From Weissella minor (GTDB lineage Bacteria; Bacillota; Bacilli; Lactobacillales; Lactobacillaceae): 64,000 nucleotides of DNA. Of the stretch, positions 44,780 through 54,193 are shown piece by piece (position 1 is the first letter of the stretch; the number at the start of each line of letters is the position of its first letter). The notes under the pieces are model-generated. The model saw nothing but the letters and a program-made list of their open reading frames with translations, was not told where the DNA came from and searched no databases. The stretch is taken from NCBI RefSeq assembly GCF_001437425.1, contig NZ_JQCD01000021.1, forward strand, positions 81,377 to 145,376, written 5' to 3'. A program made the translations under genes and the position numbers.

Positions 44780-45232
44780 ATGAAAGTTATTTTTTTGGAA
44801 GATGTTAAGGGCCGTGGTAAGAAGGGCGACATTAAGGATGTTCCTGATGGATACGCAAACAACTTTTTGATTAAGAATCATAAAGCAGAGCCTGCAACTA
44901 AAAAGAATGTTGCCGTAAGCAATGCCAAGAAGAAGGCTGAAGCGCGTGATGCTGCAGAAGAAAAAGCTGCTGCAGAAGATTTGAAAGCAAAGCTTGAAGA
45001 TGATGCATCAGTTCTTGAATTAACAGCTAAGGCTGGAAATGATGGTCGTTTGTTTGGTGCCGTATCATCAAAGCAAGTTGTTGAAGCTGCACAATCACAA
45101 CTTGGTCTTAAGTTGGATAAGCGCAAGATGGATATGAAAGAACCTATCCGTGCCTTGGGTTACACAAACATCAAGATTAAATTACACAAAGACGTTGAAG
45201 CAACATTACGCGTTCACGTGGCTGAAAAGTAA
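44780..45232 (+). CDS. rplI: 50S ribosomal protein L9
   Basis: A 150-residue L9, which has two globular domains joined by a long helix. The N-terminal [30 protein letters not shown] is the classic signature. The linker is rich in Ala, Lys and Glu. The frame opens earlier, at 44741 inside gdpP, but AAGGAG supports the ATG at 44780, 13 bases after the gdpP stop. A terminator follows at once. Confidence 0.97.
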   Translation: MKVIFLEDVKGRGKKGDIKDVPDGYANNFLIKNHKAEPATKKNVAVSNAKKKAEARDAAEEKAAAEDLKAKLEDDASVLELTAKAGNDGRLFGAVSSKQVVEAAQSQLGLKLDKRKMDMKEPIRALGYTNIKIKLHKDVEATLRVHVAEK

Positions 45233-45243
45233 ATTTAAAAAAG

Positions 45244-45273
45244 AAAACGCCGTTCTTGTAACGGCGTTTTTTT
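45244..45273 (+). terminator. Terminator of gdpP-rplI
   Basis: AAAACGCCGTT (45244-45254) pairs perfectly with AACGGCGTTTT (45260-45270), followed by more T. Confidence 0.9.
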
Positions 45274-45454
45274 GTAGTTGAATTGAAAGGTTTCAACTTA
45301 AACGTTTATTCTGTATAAAATGGCAATTATGATTTGTCAAATAGCCAATTTTAGCTTAGACTGAAGGATATGTTTAAGGACAATTGGGATACATAAAAAA
45401 CAATGCCAAGTTTGGGAATGTCCAACTTGAGATAATTTAGAAAGAGGTGAGCCC

Positions 45455-46864
45455 ATGCCAGACAATAATCAGAATGTGGCGATTAGTGCACCACAAGATA
45501 TTAGTGCTGAACAAGCGGTATTAGGGTCAATCCTATTGTCGACTGATCCAACAGATTTAGTGGCACAAGTGTCAACGGTTTTGGTACCAGAAGATTTCTT
45601 TCGGACAGCCCATCAACTAATTTATCGCGCTATTTTAAGCTTAGATGAATCACAACGTGCCATTGACGTTTTGACGATTACTGATGAACTAGAAAAGAAT
45701 AATCAGGTTGAAAATGTTGGCGGGATGGCTTATTTAACGGAATTGGCAACCAGTGTGCCAGTGGCCGGAAATGCCATGTATTATGCACGGATTGTGAAGG
45801 AGAAGTCACTTCGTCGTGAATTGATTGATACTTTACAAGAAGGTACGCAAGGTTCATATACTGGCGCAACTGACATTGAAGAATTGGTTTCAGATATTAG
45901 TACGAAATTGGATTCAATCAATGCGGGTGAAAAGACGACTGATTTTAAGGACATTGCTGAAGTCGTGACGCGTTCGTTTGAACAAATCGAAGCCAATTCA
46001 GGAACTGATGACCAAGTGACCGGATTAGCAACGGGATATCCGGCCTTAGATAATTTAACGACTGGCTTCCACGGTGGTGAAATGATTATTGTGGCTGCGC
46101 GTCCCGCCGTTGGTAAGACTGCTTTCGTTTTGAATATTGCGCAGCGTGTCGCAGTGGCTGACCCAGGGCTCCCAGTTGTTATTTTTTCTTTGGAAATGCC
46201 GGACACAGCTTTGGTTAACCGTATGTTAGCAGCGGAAGGAAATATTAATTCCCAACACATGCGTACAGGTAGTTTAGACCCTGAAGAATGGAATAGTTTA
46301 GCCGTGGCAATGGGTTCATTGTCAAAGACTAAGATTTTTATTGACGATACACCTGGAATTAAGGTGAATGAAATCCGTTCAAAGTTGCGTCGTTTACAGA
46401 AAAAAGAAGGCCAAATTGGGCTAGTGATTATTGACTACTTGCAGTTGATTGAAGGTAGTGGTTCTGAAGGGCGTCAGCAAGAAGTGTCGGCAATTTCACG
46501 TTCGATTAAGAAAATGGCGATGGAATTGGATACACCCGTGATTGCGCTATCACAGTTATCACGTAGTGTGGAACAGCGTCAAGACAAGCGTCCGATGTTG
46601 TCTGATATTCGTGAATCTGGATCAATTGAGCAAGACGCGGACATTGTGGCGTTCTTATATCGTGATGATTATTATCGTGAAAATGAAGATGATGATAGTC
46701 CACAAGATCCACGTGATGAAGAACAACAGGATGTGGGTGAAATTGAAGTCATTATTGAAAAGAACCGTTCCGGTGCACGTGGAACGGCCCGTCTATTATT
46801 CGTGAAATCTTATAATAAGTTTTCAAACATTGAATATCGTGATGATGGTAATGGTTTTGGATAA
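45455..46864 (+). CDS. dnaB: Replicative DNA helicase DnaB (DnaC in Bacillus)
   Basis: Hexameric helicase that unwinds DNA at the replication fork. It has 469 residues. The N-terminal domain begins PQDISAEQAVLGSILL, Walker A is ARPAVGKTAFVLN, Walker B lies in LVIIDYLQLIEG, and the DnaB end RDEEQ...EVIIEKNRSGARGT is present. No intein interrupts it. AAAGAGGTGA precedes the ATG. The 222-base gap upstream holds the rplI terminator and a CAAGTT/AACTTG inverted repeat near 45410; no clear promoter sequence was settled on. Confidence 0.96.
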   Translation: MPDNNQNVAISAPQDISAEQAVLGSILLSTDPTDLVAQVSTVLVPEDFFRTAHQLIYRAILSLDESQRAIDVLTITDELEKNNQVENVGGMAYLTELATSVPVAGNAMYYARIVKEKSLRRELIDTLQEGTQGSYTGATDIEELVSDISTKLDSINAGEKTTDFKDIAEVVTRSFEQIEANSGTDDQVTGLATGYPALDNLTTGFHGGEMIIVAARPAVGKTAFVLNIAQRVAVADPGLPVVIFSLEMPDTALVNRMLAAEGNINSQHMRTGSLDPEEWNSLAVAMGSLSKTKIFIDDTPGIKVNEIRSKLRRLQKKEGQIGLVIIDYLQLIEGSGSEGRQQEVSAISRSIKKMAMELDTPVIALSQLSRSVEQRQDKRPMLSDIRESGSIEQDADIVAFLYRDDYYRENEDDDSPQDPRDEEQQDVGEIEVIIEKNRSGARGTARLLFVKSYNKFSNIEYRDDGNGFG

Positions 46865-46875
46865 AAAATATAAAG

Positions 46876-46913
46876 GAATCAGTCAATCGGTGATGGTTGA
46901 CTGATTCTTTAAT
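46876..46913 (+). terminator. Terminator of dnaB
   Basis: GAATCAGTCAA (46876-46886) pairs perfectly with TTGACTGATTC (46897-46907); only a short T stretch follows. Confidence 0.7.
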
Positions 46914-46931
46914 TGCAAGGGGGCAATTGGA

Positions 46932-48131
46932 ATGCAGCAACAAAAACAAGGCATGGTCCTTAAGTGGTTATTAATCGCGTCACTGATTAATAATTTTGCG
47001 TTTGGTTTGATTTGGCCAATCGTGACAGTTTATGTGAATACAAGTTTACAACAGTCATTGGTTGTTGTCGGATGGGTCATGTTATTAATTGCATCTGGAC
47101 AGGCATTTGGTTCAATTATTAGTGGGCGTTTATTTGATCGTTTTGAACCATATCGCTTAATCCTGTTTGGGACTGGGGCCATGATTGCGATTCAAGTAAT
47201 CTTGATTTTCTTTCATGGCTGGCCTAGTTATGTGATTAACCTGATTATTGCGTCGTTGTTAAATGGTTGGATTATGGCGTTAATCAATGGTTATGGGACA
47301 TTAGTTCGTAGTCGTGATGGCCGTTTTGTGTTTAATATGTTGTACTTTACCAATAATTTTGGAATGGTTTTGGGAACGGCCTTATTGGGGATTATTTATC
47401 CCTTTGGAATTGCGTGGCTCTTTGGCTTAGCGGTGGTCTTGTATATTGGGCTATTAGTGATTGTGCGACGTAATTTCAAAATTGATGCCAGTTTTTCAAC
47501 GTATAAAGATGGGGAACAGACGAGTACATTACCACGCTGGAATCGTCGTTTGGTGTATAGTGTAATTATCGGTTTGGTTGTCTTGTGGATTGCATATGCA
47601 CAGTGGCAAGGTAACTTATCAGTCTATATGACGCAAGATTTGAAATTACCACTCTGGCAATACTCATTATTGTGGTCAATTAACGGATTGTTGATTGCGG
47701 TGATTCAATTGGGGATGAACGCCTTTAAACTAACTGAAAGTTCAAAAGCAATGTGGGTGCAAATTTTTGGTGGTATGGCCATGTTTGGAGTTGCGTTCTT
47801 AGTTTTGCCACACGCAACTAGTTTTGCCGGTTTTGCGTTGGCGATGGTCGTAACAACTTTGGGTGAAGTAACTGCCTTTCCAATGATTCCGGCCTTAGTG
47901 AATGAATTGACGCCTGATAATTTGAAGGGTCGTTACCAAGGGCTAGTGGCTGCCGCACCTTCAGTTGGTCGTGCCATTGGACCATTGTTAGGTGGGATTG
48001 TCATCGAACAGCATGGTTATACGGCGTTGTTTGATAGTGGGGCTGCCCTTGTCTTCTTGACTGTTGTGGCACTGGCCTTATTAATTTATAAAGGTTATCG
48101 ACAAACTGAAAAATTTAATGAAGGAGCTTAG
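46932..48131 (+). CDS. MFS transporter, drug-efflux type
   Basis: A 399-residue major facilitator with about 12 membrane segments. The loop SGRLFDRFEPYRLIL corresponds to the conserved GxLxDRxGR motif. The overall style matches proton-driven drug or metabolite exporters of lactic acid bacteria, but the substrate is unknown. GGGGGCAA stands before the ATG. The ArAE-type gene overlaps its stop codon, so the two are likely one transcript. Confidence 0.8.
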   Translation: MQQQKQGMVLKWLLIASLINNFAFGLIWPIVTVYVNTSLQQSLVVVGWVMLLIASGQAFGSIISGRLFDRFEPYRLILFGTGAMIAIQVILIFFHGWPSYVINLIIASLLNGWIMALINGYGTLVRSRDGRFVFNMLYFTNNFGMVLGTALLGIIYPFGIAWLFGLAVVLYIGLLVIVRRNFKIDASFSTYKDGEQTSTLPRWNRRLVYSVIIGLVVLWIAYAQWQGNLSVYMTQDLKLPLWQYSLLWSINGLLIAVIQLGMNAFKLTESSKAMWVQIFGGMAMFGVAFLVLPHATSFAGFALAMVVTTLGEVTAFPMIPALVNELTPDNLKGRYQGLVAAAPSVGRAIGPLLGGIVIEQHGYTALFDSGAALVFLTVVALALLIYKGYRQTEKFNEGA

Positions 48132-48136
48132 TGTCT

Positions 48137-48694
48137 ATGCAAACCCCGCAGTTACAATTTAGATTTGGTCTTCGAACCCTGAAAACAGGGATTTCAGTGA
48201 TGATTTTGGTCATCATTTTTCTACTGTTAGACCGTGGAAATCCAATGATTGCATGTCTTTCAGCTGTGTTTTCTTTACGACAAGATTTTGAAACGACGAT
48301 TCAATTTGGTAAATCACGTGTGATTGCGAATGCTTTCGGTGGGGCTTTTGCGATGGTTTATTCACTTTCGCTCATGGCAACCAATCATGCTTATTGGGTC
48401 CAGATATTGGTCTTGCCGGTCTTATTGATGATGTTAATTGCGACCAATGATGCTATTAATAATAATAGCGGTATTATTGGGGCATCAGCCGCATTTTTGA
48501 TGATTTGCTTTACCATTCCTGCGGATGGAGACTATCTCTACGCTGTAGCGCGAGTAATTGATACATTTATTGGTATGGCTGTGGCGATTTTAATGAATGT
48601 TGGTGTACACCCCATTCACTTTGAAGAGCCATTAAAGGCTGAAGTTGAAGCAATTCACGAGAAAATTGTGGAAGAAATTGAACATAAAGATTAA
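48137..48694 (+). CDS. Aromatic acid exporter family membrane protein (ArAE/DUF939)
   Basis: A small integral membrane protein (about 185 residues) with some five hydrophobic segments. The opening FGLRTLKTGISVMI and ACLSAVFSLRQDFETTI followed by SRVIANAFGGAF are the pattern of the FUSC/ArAE_1 family. The soluble C-terminal domain of longer members is reduced to about 25 residues. A GTG at 48131 overlaps the previous stop (TAGTG); AAGGAG at 48121-48126 fits the ATG at 48137 better, though either is possible. Confidence 0.8.
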   Translation: MQTPQLQFRFGLRTLKTGISVMILVIIFLLLDRGNPMIACLSAVFSLRQDFETTIQFGKSRVIANAFGGAFAMVYSLSLMATNHAYWVQILVLPVLLMMLIATNDAINNNSGIIGASAAFLMICFTIPADGDYLYAVARVIDTFIGMAVAILMNVGVHPIHFEEPLKAEVEAIHEKIVEEIEHKD

Positions 48695-48698
48695 AGTT

Positions 48699-48728
48699 AA
48701 AAGCAAGCCATCGTGGCTTGCTTTTTTT
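48699..48728 (+). terminator. Terminator of MFS-ArAE pair
   Basis: AAAGCAAGCCA (48700-48710) pairs perfectly with TGGCTTGCTTT (48714-48724), T run after. Confidence 0.9.
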
Positions 48729-48869
48729 GTAATATGTGAATTTTTTTATGTATGATAAAATGCATCAGCTTCACAGGGCCTAGAATTTGATTGGATGTCT
48801 TGTTTTTTTATTGCAAAGTGTTACATTTTAAGCAGATAAAACATTAAATGATAATAAGGAGTTTATAAA

Positions 48870-49829
48870 ATGCGAGCAATTCAAATTAATGAAGCAGGTG
48901 GTCAGCCAGTGTTGACCGATATTCCGGCACCAGCAACGGTAGATGCTGATCAAGTCTTAATCAATGTTAAAGCAGTGGCTTTGTCTAATTTGGCAAAGCG
49001 TGTGGCGCAAGGCCAGCATTATTCATCAGATGCACACTATCCCAAGACAGTTGGCTTGGATGGTGTTGGGGAATTAGCAGACGGGACGCCAGTTTATTTT
49101 GATCAACCCGTGGATGGTGGAACTTTGGCGGAACAAGTGGTGGTGCCATTAGAGCGCGTGCTTGAATTACCAAATGGTTTAGACTTAAAGCAGGCAGCGG
49201 CTTTAGCAAACCCTGGGATGAGTTCAGTTGCAGCTTTGGTTTACCGCGCGCATGTTAAGCCAGGTGAGACTGTGCTAATTAATGGGGCAACTGGTGTTGC
49301 GGGGACATTAGCGGTTAACATCGCCCGCTTATTAGGTGCTGGGAAAGTTATTGTGACTGGTCGTCGCGGAGCTGCGCTGGCACAAACAGGCGCAGATGTG
49401 ATGATTGCTTCAGAAGGTTTAGATTTAGAGCAAACTGAGGACCGCGCCGCTTATGCGCAAAGTATTGGGGCAGTAGCCAGTTCGGTTGACGTGGTTTTGG
49501 ACTATTTGTATGGCGCTAGTGCTGAAATCTTATTAGACGTTTTAGCAAAAAAGACGGCAGGTAGTCATACTGTCCGCTTTGTTCAAATTGGGTCAATGGC
49601 GGGTACAACTATTCAATTGCCTGCAAGTGTCTTACGTGCATCTAAAATTGAGTTGATGGGGTCTGGATTACAGTCAGTCGATGCTGAAGATTTGCAAGAT
49701 GCCATTGAACACGTTTATCAATTAGCTCAACGATATGATTTAACAGTACCTGTTCAAACTTTTGATGTTGCCCAAATTAATCAGGCTTGGGATGCAGGGA
49801 ATAATCCGCGTACGGTGATCACTTTTTAA
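48870..49829 (+). CDS. Zinc-independent quinone oxidoreductase / MDR family protein
   Basis: A 319-residue member of the medium-chain dehydrogenase family, close to NADPH:quinone oxidoreductases. The GroES-like half contains GLDGVGELADGTPVYF; the nucleotide-binding half has NGATGVAGTLAVNIARLLGAGKVIVTGR. The catalytic zinc Cys and His of alcohol dehydrogenases are absent. The substrate is unknown. ATAAGGAG precedes the ATG and the bidirectional terminator at 49837-49870 follows. Confidence 0.85.
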   Translation: MRAIQINEAGGQPVLTDIPAPATVDADQVLINVKAVALSNLAKRVAQGQHYSSDAHYPKTVGLDGVGELADGTPVYFDQPVDGGTLAEQVVVPLERVLELPNGLDLKQAAALANPGMSSVAALVYRAHVKPGETVLINGATGVAGTLAVNIARLLGAGKVIVTGRRGAALAQTGADVMIASEGLDLEQTEDRAAYAQSIGAVASSVDVVLDYLYGASAEILLDVLAKKTAGSHTVRFVQIGSMAGTTIQLPASVLRASKIELMGSGLQSVDAEDLQDAIEHVYQLAQRYDLTVPVQTFDVAQINQAWDAGNNPRTVITF

Positions 49830-49836
49830 AGCATAA

Positions 49837-49870
49837 GAAAAGACGCACATTGAGCATGTGCGCCTTTTTT
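49837..49870. terminator. Bidirectional terminator
   Basis: CGCACAT (49844-49850) pairs with ATGTGCG (49856-49862), extended by AAAG/CTTT across one mismatch; T runs occur on both strands. It is shared by the oxidoreductase and the DUF454 gene, whose stop lies at its edge. Confidence 0.8.
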
Positions 49871-50309
49871 ATTCTTGTTCTAAAGCATCTTGTGAGGATT
49901 CAAATTCTTCAACTTGAGCAACTGGCTTATGATCTCTAAACCAATTGTTAAAAAGATAACCGCGATAGAAACCTTCCATACTGATGATTTGCGCTGCTGA
50001 ACAGGCAATCAGTGTTAAACGTAACCATAGCTTTGGAACGGTGAAAAAGGGGATCGCCATAAAAGCAGCTGACATAATGTAAATACCAATGCGTTGCTTT
50101 TGACTGAGTTTACGTTGGTAAACGCCTTCTTCAACATAGCGTTGATAATATTTGTTTGCGAGTAACCAAGCGTGCAGGCGTGGTGATGATTTGGCAAAAC
50201 AAAGGGCCGCAAAGAAGTAAAAACCAGTCGTTGGTAAGCCCGGAATCCAAATGGCAACGGTGCCAATTGAAAATAAAATTAATCCTAATAACATGTATAA
50301 ATAGCGCAT
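49869..50309 (-). CDS. DUF454 family inner membrane protein (YbaN-like)
   Basis: A 146-residue protein with about four membrane segments. The start LGLILFSIGTVAIWIPGLPTTGFYFFAALCFAKSSPRLHAWLL is the DUF454/YbaN signature; the role is unknown. A charged C-terminal tail (about 20 residues, mostly Glu and Gln) follows the last helix. AAAGGATA precedes the ATG on the minus strand. It faces the ispE promoter divergently. Confidence 0.85.
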   Translation of the reverse strand: MRYLYMLLGLILFSIGTVAIWIPGLPTTGFYFFAALCFAKSSPRLHAWLLANKYYQRYVEEGVYQRKLSQKQRIGIYIMSAAFMAIPFFTVPKLWLRLTLIACSAAQIISMEGFYRGYLFNNWFRDHKPVAQVEEFESSQDALEQE

Positions 50310-50407
50310 GTAGTCAATATCCTTTATGAATTTTTGGCTGATAACTAGGCATATTATAGCAAGAATATGCGACGGCGCCTATGGATTCCCCTATTTTGTC
50401 GTAGATT

Positions 50408-50416
50408 TGTTATAAT
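50408..50416 (+). promoter_or_regulatory. ispE promoter
   Basis: An extended -10, TGTTATAAT. GGGGGAT at 50439-50445 is the ribosome site, 5 bases before the ATG at 50451. Confidence 0.6.
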
Positions 50417-50450
50417 ATTTTTAATACTAAAAGCGAATGGGGGATGTTTG

Positions 50451-51308
50451 ATGGAAATTTTGGAACGCGCATATGCCAAACTAAATCTCAGCTTGGATAC
50501 CCCGTATTTACATCGCGATGGACAACAGGAATGGGACATGTTTATGGTGCCCATTGATTTAGCTGATTCGGTAACCATTAAAACAACTCATGATCATCAG
50601 GACATTCATGTCGAATCAACGAGTGGGGTGTTACCGTTAAATGAAAAAAACCTGGCCTATCAAGCGGCGTTGTTAATGCGACAATACGCGAAGCGGCAAG
50701 AAGGAATTGATATTCATATTGATAAAAAAATTCCGGTTGCGGCTGGATTGGGTGGTGGATCATCTGATGCAGCGGCGGTGCTTCGTGGTTTAAATAAAAT
50801 GTGGCAGTTGAACTTGGCTGAGGCTGAACTGGCGAAAATGGGACTAGCCATTGATGCGGATGTACCATTTTGTGTGTACAGTCGACCTGCGCGAGTGACT
50901 GGACGGGGTGAGATTGTTGAGCCGATGGCTGCGAAACTACCATCACTATGGTTGGTTGTTTCCAAGCCGGCGGTCAGTGTATCGACACCTAAAATTTTGA
51001 AGCAAGTTGATTATGATGCTTTGAAACATGGCGATATGAACGAATTGATGACGAGTTTGGAACAAGGGAATATGGATCAAGCTTATCAAGAAATGTTTAA
51101 TGTATTGGAACCTGTCACAGCCGCTCGTTATCCTGAGATTATTAAATTGAAGCAAAAAATGCACAAATTTGGGGCTCAGGTTGCACAAATGTCTGGGACT
51201 GGACCGACTGTGTTTGCCGTTGCTAATCGGGAGTCACGCGCACGCCGAATTTATAATGGTGTCCGTGGATTTGTTCAAGAAACATTTATTGTTCATATAG
51301 TACAATAG
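50451..51308 (+). CDS. ispE: 4-diphosphocytidyl-2-C-methyl-D-erythritol kinase (IspE) homologue
   Basis: A GHMP-superfamily kinase of 285 residues. Its markers are RAYAKLNLSLD near the start, the ATP loop PVAAGLGGGSSDAAAVLRGLN, and the late MSGTGPTVFAV motif. IspE phosphorylates an intermediate of the non-mevalonate isoprenoid route. Lactic acid bacteria generally use mevalonate, and an isolated ispE is a known puzzle in lactobacilli; nothing in this window belongs to either route. The frame opens at 50367, but GGGGGAT supports the ATG at 50451. Confidence 0.88.
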   Translation: MEILERAYAKLNLSLDTPYLHRDGQQEWDMFMVPIDLADSVTIKTTHDHQDIHVESTSGVLPLNEKNLAYQAALLMRQYAKRQEGIDIHIDKKIPVAAGLGGGSSDAAAVLRGLNKMWQLNLAEAELAKMGLAIDADVPFCVYSRPARVTGRGEIVEPMAAKLPSLWLVVSKPAVSVSTPKILKQVDYDALKHGDMNELMTSLEQGNMDQAYQEMFNVLEPVTAARYPEIIKLKQKMHKFGAQVAQMSGTGPTVFAVANRESRARRIYNGVRGFVQETFIVHIVQ

Positions 51309-51340
51309 ACATAAGCTATACAAATAGGAGAGTGAAGATT

Positions 51341-52120
51341 TTGGAATTGGATATTAGAAATGATGACTTGATTAAGGCATTGCATACCTTACGCGAGAAT
51401 CAAAATGAAGATACAGAAGCACAATATACGCAAGCCTTGCTAAACGCACAATTTATTGCGCCAGTTAGCTTTACTCAAGAACCAGAACCACAAGAAGATG
51501 GTTCACTATTGGTTCCTGAAGGGACAGAATTGCGCATCGTGACTTTGGAAAACGAAGCCGGTGAAATGGTCTTCCCTGTCTTTACAGATATGGAAAACTA
51601 TAATGAAGGTGGCGAATGGGAAGCTGAATTACCTGTCTACCCTTACCCAATGACAATTGAAGAGTATTTGCCAATGGTCTTTGACGAATCAGGTGAGAAG
51701 CCAATGGGTGGATTGGTTTTGAACCAATTCACTGAAGATGGGATGCCAATCTCACTTGGTAATATGGCTTATTTGGCGAATGTTCTTGAAGCGCTCAAGA
51801 ATGATGGTGAAATGCAAGTCAGTTCTGCTGAAAGCATTGCCCCTGGTCCATTGCAATATGAAATTGTTAGTTTAGCTGATGATCACAGTGATGTGATTAA
51901 CCGCCTTTACTTGCTTTGGTTGAGCCAAGGCGAACAAGGTTCATATTTGGTGGTAGTTGATAGTGATAATCGTGAAGCTGCAACGGCTTTGGAATCAGAA
52001 TTCACTAAGGTGTTTGAAGAAAATGCCGGGGATGAAGGATCTGACTTCAACTTGATTATGCTTGAAGACTTCGATGTTGATATGGACGAATTTACACCAA
52101 CTTTTGATCGAAATGTCTAA
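51341..52120 (+). CDS. SseB-domain protein
   Basis: An acidic soluble protein of about 259 residues. The N-terminal part (NDDLIKALHTLREN, then ALLNAQFIAPVSF, and TEL-RIVTLENEAGEMVFPVFTDM) matches the SseB N-terminal domain; a second SseB-like part follows. SseB-type proteins occur widely, but their biochemical role is unclear. The frame opens at GTG 51332, only one base after AGGAG; TTG at 51341 has normal spacing and is preferred. It is closed by a terminator and is probably co-transcribed with ispE. Confidence 0.75.
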   Translation: MELDIRNDDLIKALHTLRENQNEDTEAQYTQALLNAQFIAPVSFTQEPEPQEDGSLLVPEGTELRIVTLENEAGEMVFPVFTDMENYNEGGEWEAELPVYPYPMTIEEYLPMVFDESGEKPMGGLVLNQFTEDGMPISLGNMAYLANVLEALKNDGEMQVSSAESIAPGPLQYEIVSLADDHSDVINRLYLLWLSQGEQGSYLVVVDSDNREAATALESEFTKVFEENAGDEGSDFNLIMLEDFDVDMDEFTPTFDRNV

Positions 52121-52124
52121 GTTT

Positions 52125-52153
52125 AAGCCACTCTTTTAATAGAGTGGTTTTTT
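52125..52153 (+). terminator. Terminator of ispE-sseB
   Basis: CCACTCT (52128-52134) pairs with AGAGTGG (52141-52147), then six T. Confidence 0.85.
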
Positions 52154-52170
52154 CATAAGGGGGAATGACG

Positions 52171-53178
52171 ATGTCAGATACACAGGTAGCGATTATTGGG
52201 GCTGGACCGGTTGGCTTATATGCCGCATTTTATGCGCGTTTACGGGGCTTGGATGTAACTGTGGTGGATAGTTTGAGTAGTAGTGGGGGCCAAGTGGCAC
52301 ATTTATATCCACAAAAAGAATTGTTGGATATTCCTGGTTTTGTTTCAATTGATGGGCAGCAATTAACGCAACAGTTGTACCAACAAGCCGCCCAATTAGC
52401 GCCACATTTTAAATTTAATACAACCGTGACCGATGTACGTTATGATGAGGCCGATGCGCAATTTACTTTGGTGACCGATCAAGGTGAGCTTACGGCGCAA
52501 AAAGTTATCTTAGCGATTGGGCGTGGTGCGTTTGAACCAAAGCGGCTACCGAATGATTTAGGGGCAGCGTATGAAGGGGATGGCGTTTATTATGTTGCTG
52601 ATGATTTACAAAAGTTCGCCGGACGCGATGTGCTTGTTGCGGGTGGCGGTGATTCAGCGGTTGACCAAGCCTTGGCATTGGAACCCATTGCCAACCAGGT
52701 ATATCTAACGCATCGGCGTGATAATTTCCGTGCGATGGCATATACCTTGGATCAACTTGCGACATCTAATGTACGCATGTTAACGCCATTTAGCATCAGT
52801 GAAATTGAACGAGTTGATGAAAAATTAGTGGTGCAGCTGATGGGAGCTGACGCAACGGATTCCGTTGTTGTTGATGATTTAATTGTCAGTTATGGCTTTC
52901 GTTCTGACGCACAGTTAGTTGAGGCTTGGACAAGTCACCCAAAGATTGAACGGCAACACTGTGTTGTGGCACGCACGATGGAAACGACGGTGCCTGGTTT
53001 ATATGCAGTCGGGGATATCGCAGGTTATCCAGGAAAAACAGATTTAATTGCAACTGGTTTTGGTGAAGCGCCATTAGCGATTCATGATATTTTGATGCAA
53101 TTGGCGCCAGAAAATGCCGGTCCACTACATTCATCAGGCTTTACCATTAAAGATGGTCAAATTGATCAATTAAAATAA
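52171..53178 (+). CDS. Ferredoxin/flavodoxin--NADP reductase, thioredoxin-reductase-like
   Basis: A flavoprotein of 335 residues (YumC type), transferring electrons between NADPH and small redox proteins. The FAD motif is GAGPVGLYAAFYARLRG, NAD(P) binding is VAGGGDSAVDQALAL, and GLYAVGDIAGYPGK closes the FAD site. The redox CxxC of true thioredoxin reductase is absent, which supports the ferredoxin-reductase assignment. The frame can start at 52165, but AAGGGGG (52158-52163 region) fits the ATG at 52171. Confidence 0.9.
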   Translation: MSDTQVAIIGAGPVGLYAAFYARLRGLDVTVVDSLSSSGGQVAHLYPQKELLDIPGFVSIDGQQLTQQLYQQAAQLAPHFKFNTTVTDVRYDEADAQFTLVTDQGELTAQKVILAIGRGAFEPKRLPNDLGAAYEGDGVYYVADDLQKFAGRDVLVAGGGDSAVDQALALEPIANQVYLTHRRDNFRAMAYTLDQLATSNVRMLTPFSISEIERVDEKLVVQLMGADATDSVVVDDLIVSYGFRSDAQLVEAWTSHPKIERQHCVVARTMETTVPGLYAVGDIAGYPGKTDLIATGFGEAPLAIHDILMQLAPENAGPLHSSGFTIKDGQIDQLK

Positions 53179-53263
53179 TTTGAAAGATTTTTTGGCGCAC
53201 GAATGCGCAATTGTGAAAAATTTGTTATACTATAGGGAAATAAAATAAAAAAGAGGTATTGTC

Positions 53264-53977
53264 ATGTCTAAATTAGTTATGGTTCGTCACGGACAAAGTG
53301 AATGGAATGCAAAGAACTTGTTTAATGGTTGGGTTGACACAAAGTTGAGCCCAGTTGGAGTTGAACAAGCACAAGAAGCAGGACAACTATTGGCTGAATC
53401 AGGAATTCAATTTGATCAAGCTTATACATCAGTTTTGACACGTGCCATTCAAACATTGCACTTGGTTTTGGAAGAAGATGGACAACTTTGGATTCCAGAA
53501 GCAAAGTCATGGCGTTTGAACGAACGTAATTACGGTGCTTTGCAAGGTTTGAACAAGGCCGATGCTGCTGAAAAGTGGGGAGATGACCAAGTTCACCAAT
53601 GGCGTCGTTCATACGATGTTTTGCCACCATTGTTGGAAGGTCATGACGAAACAGTGACTGTTGAAGGTGAAACTTACGCTTCATTCGACCGTCGTTATGC
53701 TGATGTTCCTGAAGGTGAACTACCATTGGGTGAAAACTTGAAGGTTACTTTGGAACGTGTCTTGCCATACTGGAACGAGACAATTTCAAAGGACTTGGCT
53801 GCTGGTAAGAACGTGATTATTGCTGCCCACGGTAACTCATTGCGTGCCCTTGCTAAGCACATTGAAAAGATTTCTGATGAAGACATCATGGGTCTTGAAA
53901 TTGCTAACGGACAACCAATCGTTTATGATTTGGACGAAAACTTGGACGTTATCTCAAAGGACATTTTGACAAAATAA
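53264..53977 (+). CDS. gpmA: 2,3-bisphosphoglycerate-dependent phosphoglycerate mutase
   Basis: Interconverts 3- and 2-phosphoglycerate in glycolysis. It has 237 residues. The phosphohistidine motif VRHGQSEWN (H9) opens the protein; [14 protein letters not shown] and [10 protein letters not shown] complete the active site. Strong codon bias and AAAGAGGT before the ATG indicate high expression. TATACT near 53226 is a likely -10, and a strong terminator follows. Confidence 0.96.
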   Translation: MSKLVMVRHGQSEWNAKNLFNGWVDTKLSPVGVEQAQEAGQLLAESGIQFDQAYTSVLTRAIQTLHLVLEEDGQLWIPEAKSWRLNERNYGALQGLNKADAAEKWGDDQVHQWRRSYDVLPPLLEGHDETVTVEGETYASFDRRYADVPEGELPLGENLKVTLERVLPYWNETISKDLAAGKNVIIAAHGNSLRALAKHIEKISDEDIMGLEIANGQPIVYDLDENLDVISKDILTK

Positions 53978-53995
53978 GCATCATTCATCTATATT

Positions 53996-54035
53996 AAAAA
54001 ACTGTTTGCCGGCATTAGCTGCAAACAGTTTTTTT
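53996..54035 (+). terminator. Terminator of gpmA
   Basis: AAAAACTGTTTGC pairs with GCAAACAGTTTTT around an 11-base loop, with additional T. Confidence 0.9.
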
Positions 54036-54084
54036 GTTTTATATTTCACAAACGCTGTATTTTTTGAAAAAGTTTGCTTTAAGT

Positions 54085-54110
54085 TTGACTAAGGTTTGAT
54101 ATGGTCAAAT
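54085..54110. repeat. Inverted repeat upstream of the dedA-like gene
   Basis: TTTGAC (54085-54090) and GTCAAA (54105-54110) are separated by 14 bases. It may be an operator or chance; no known regulator site matches. Confidence 0.25.
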
Positions 54111-54193
54111 AAATACTTAGAAAATAATGAATGTTGCATCGCATATGAACGAGTAGGGTGTAACGACGTGATACGCGTAGAAATGAGGGACTG

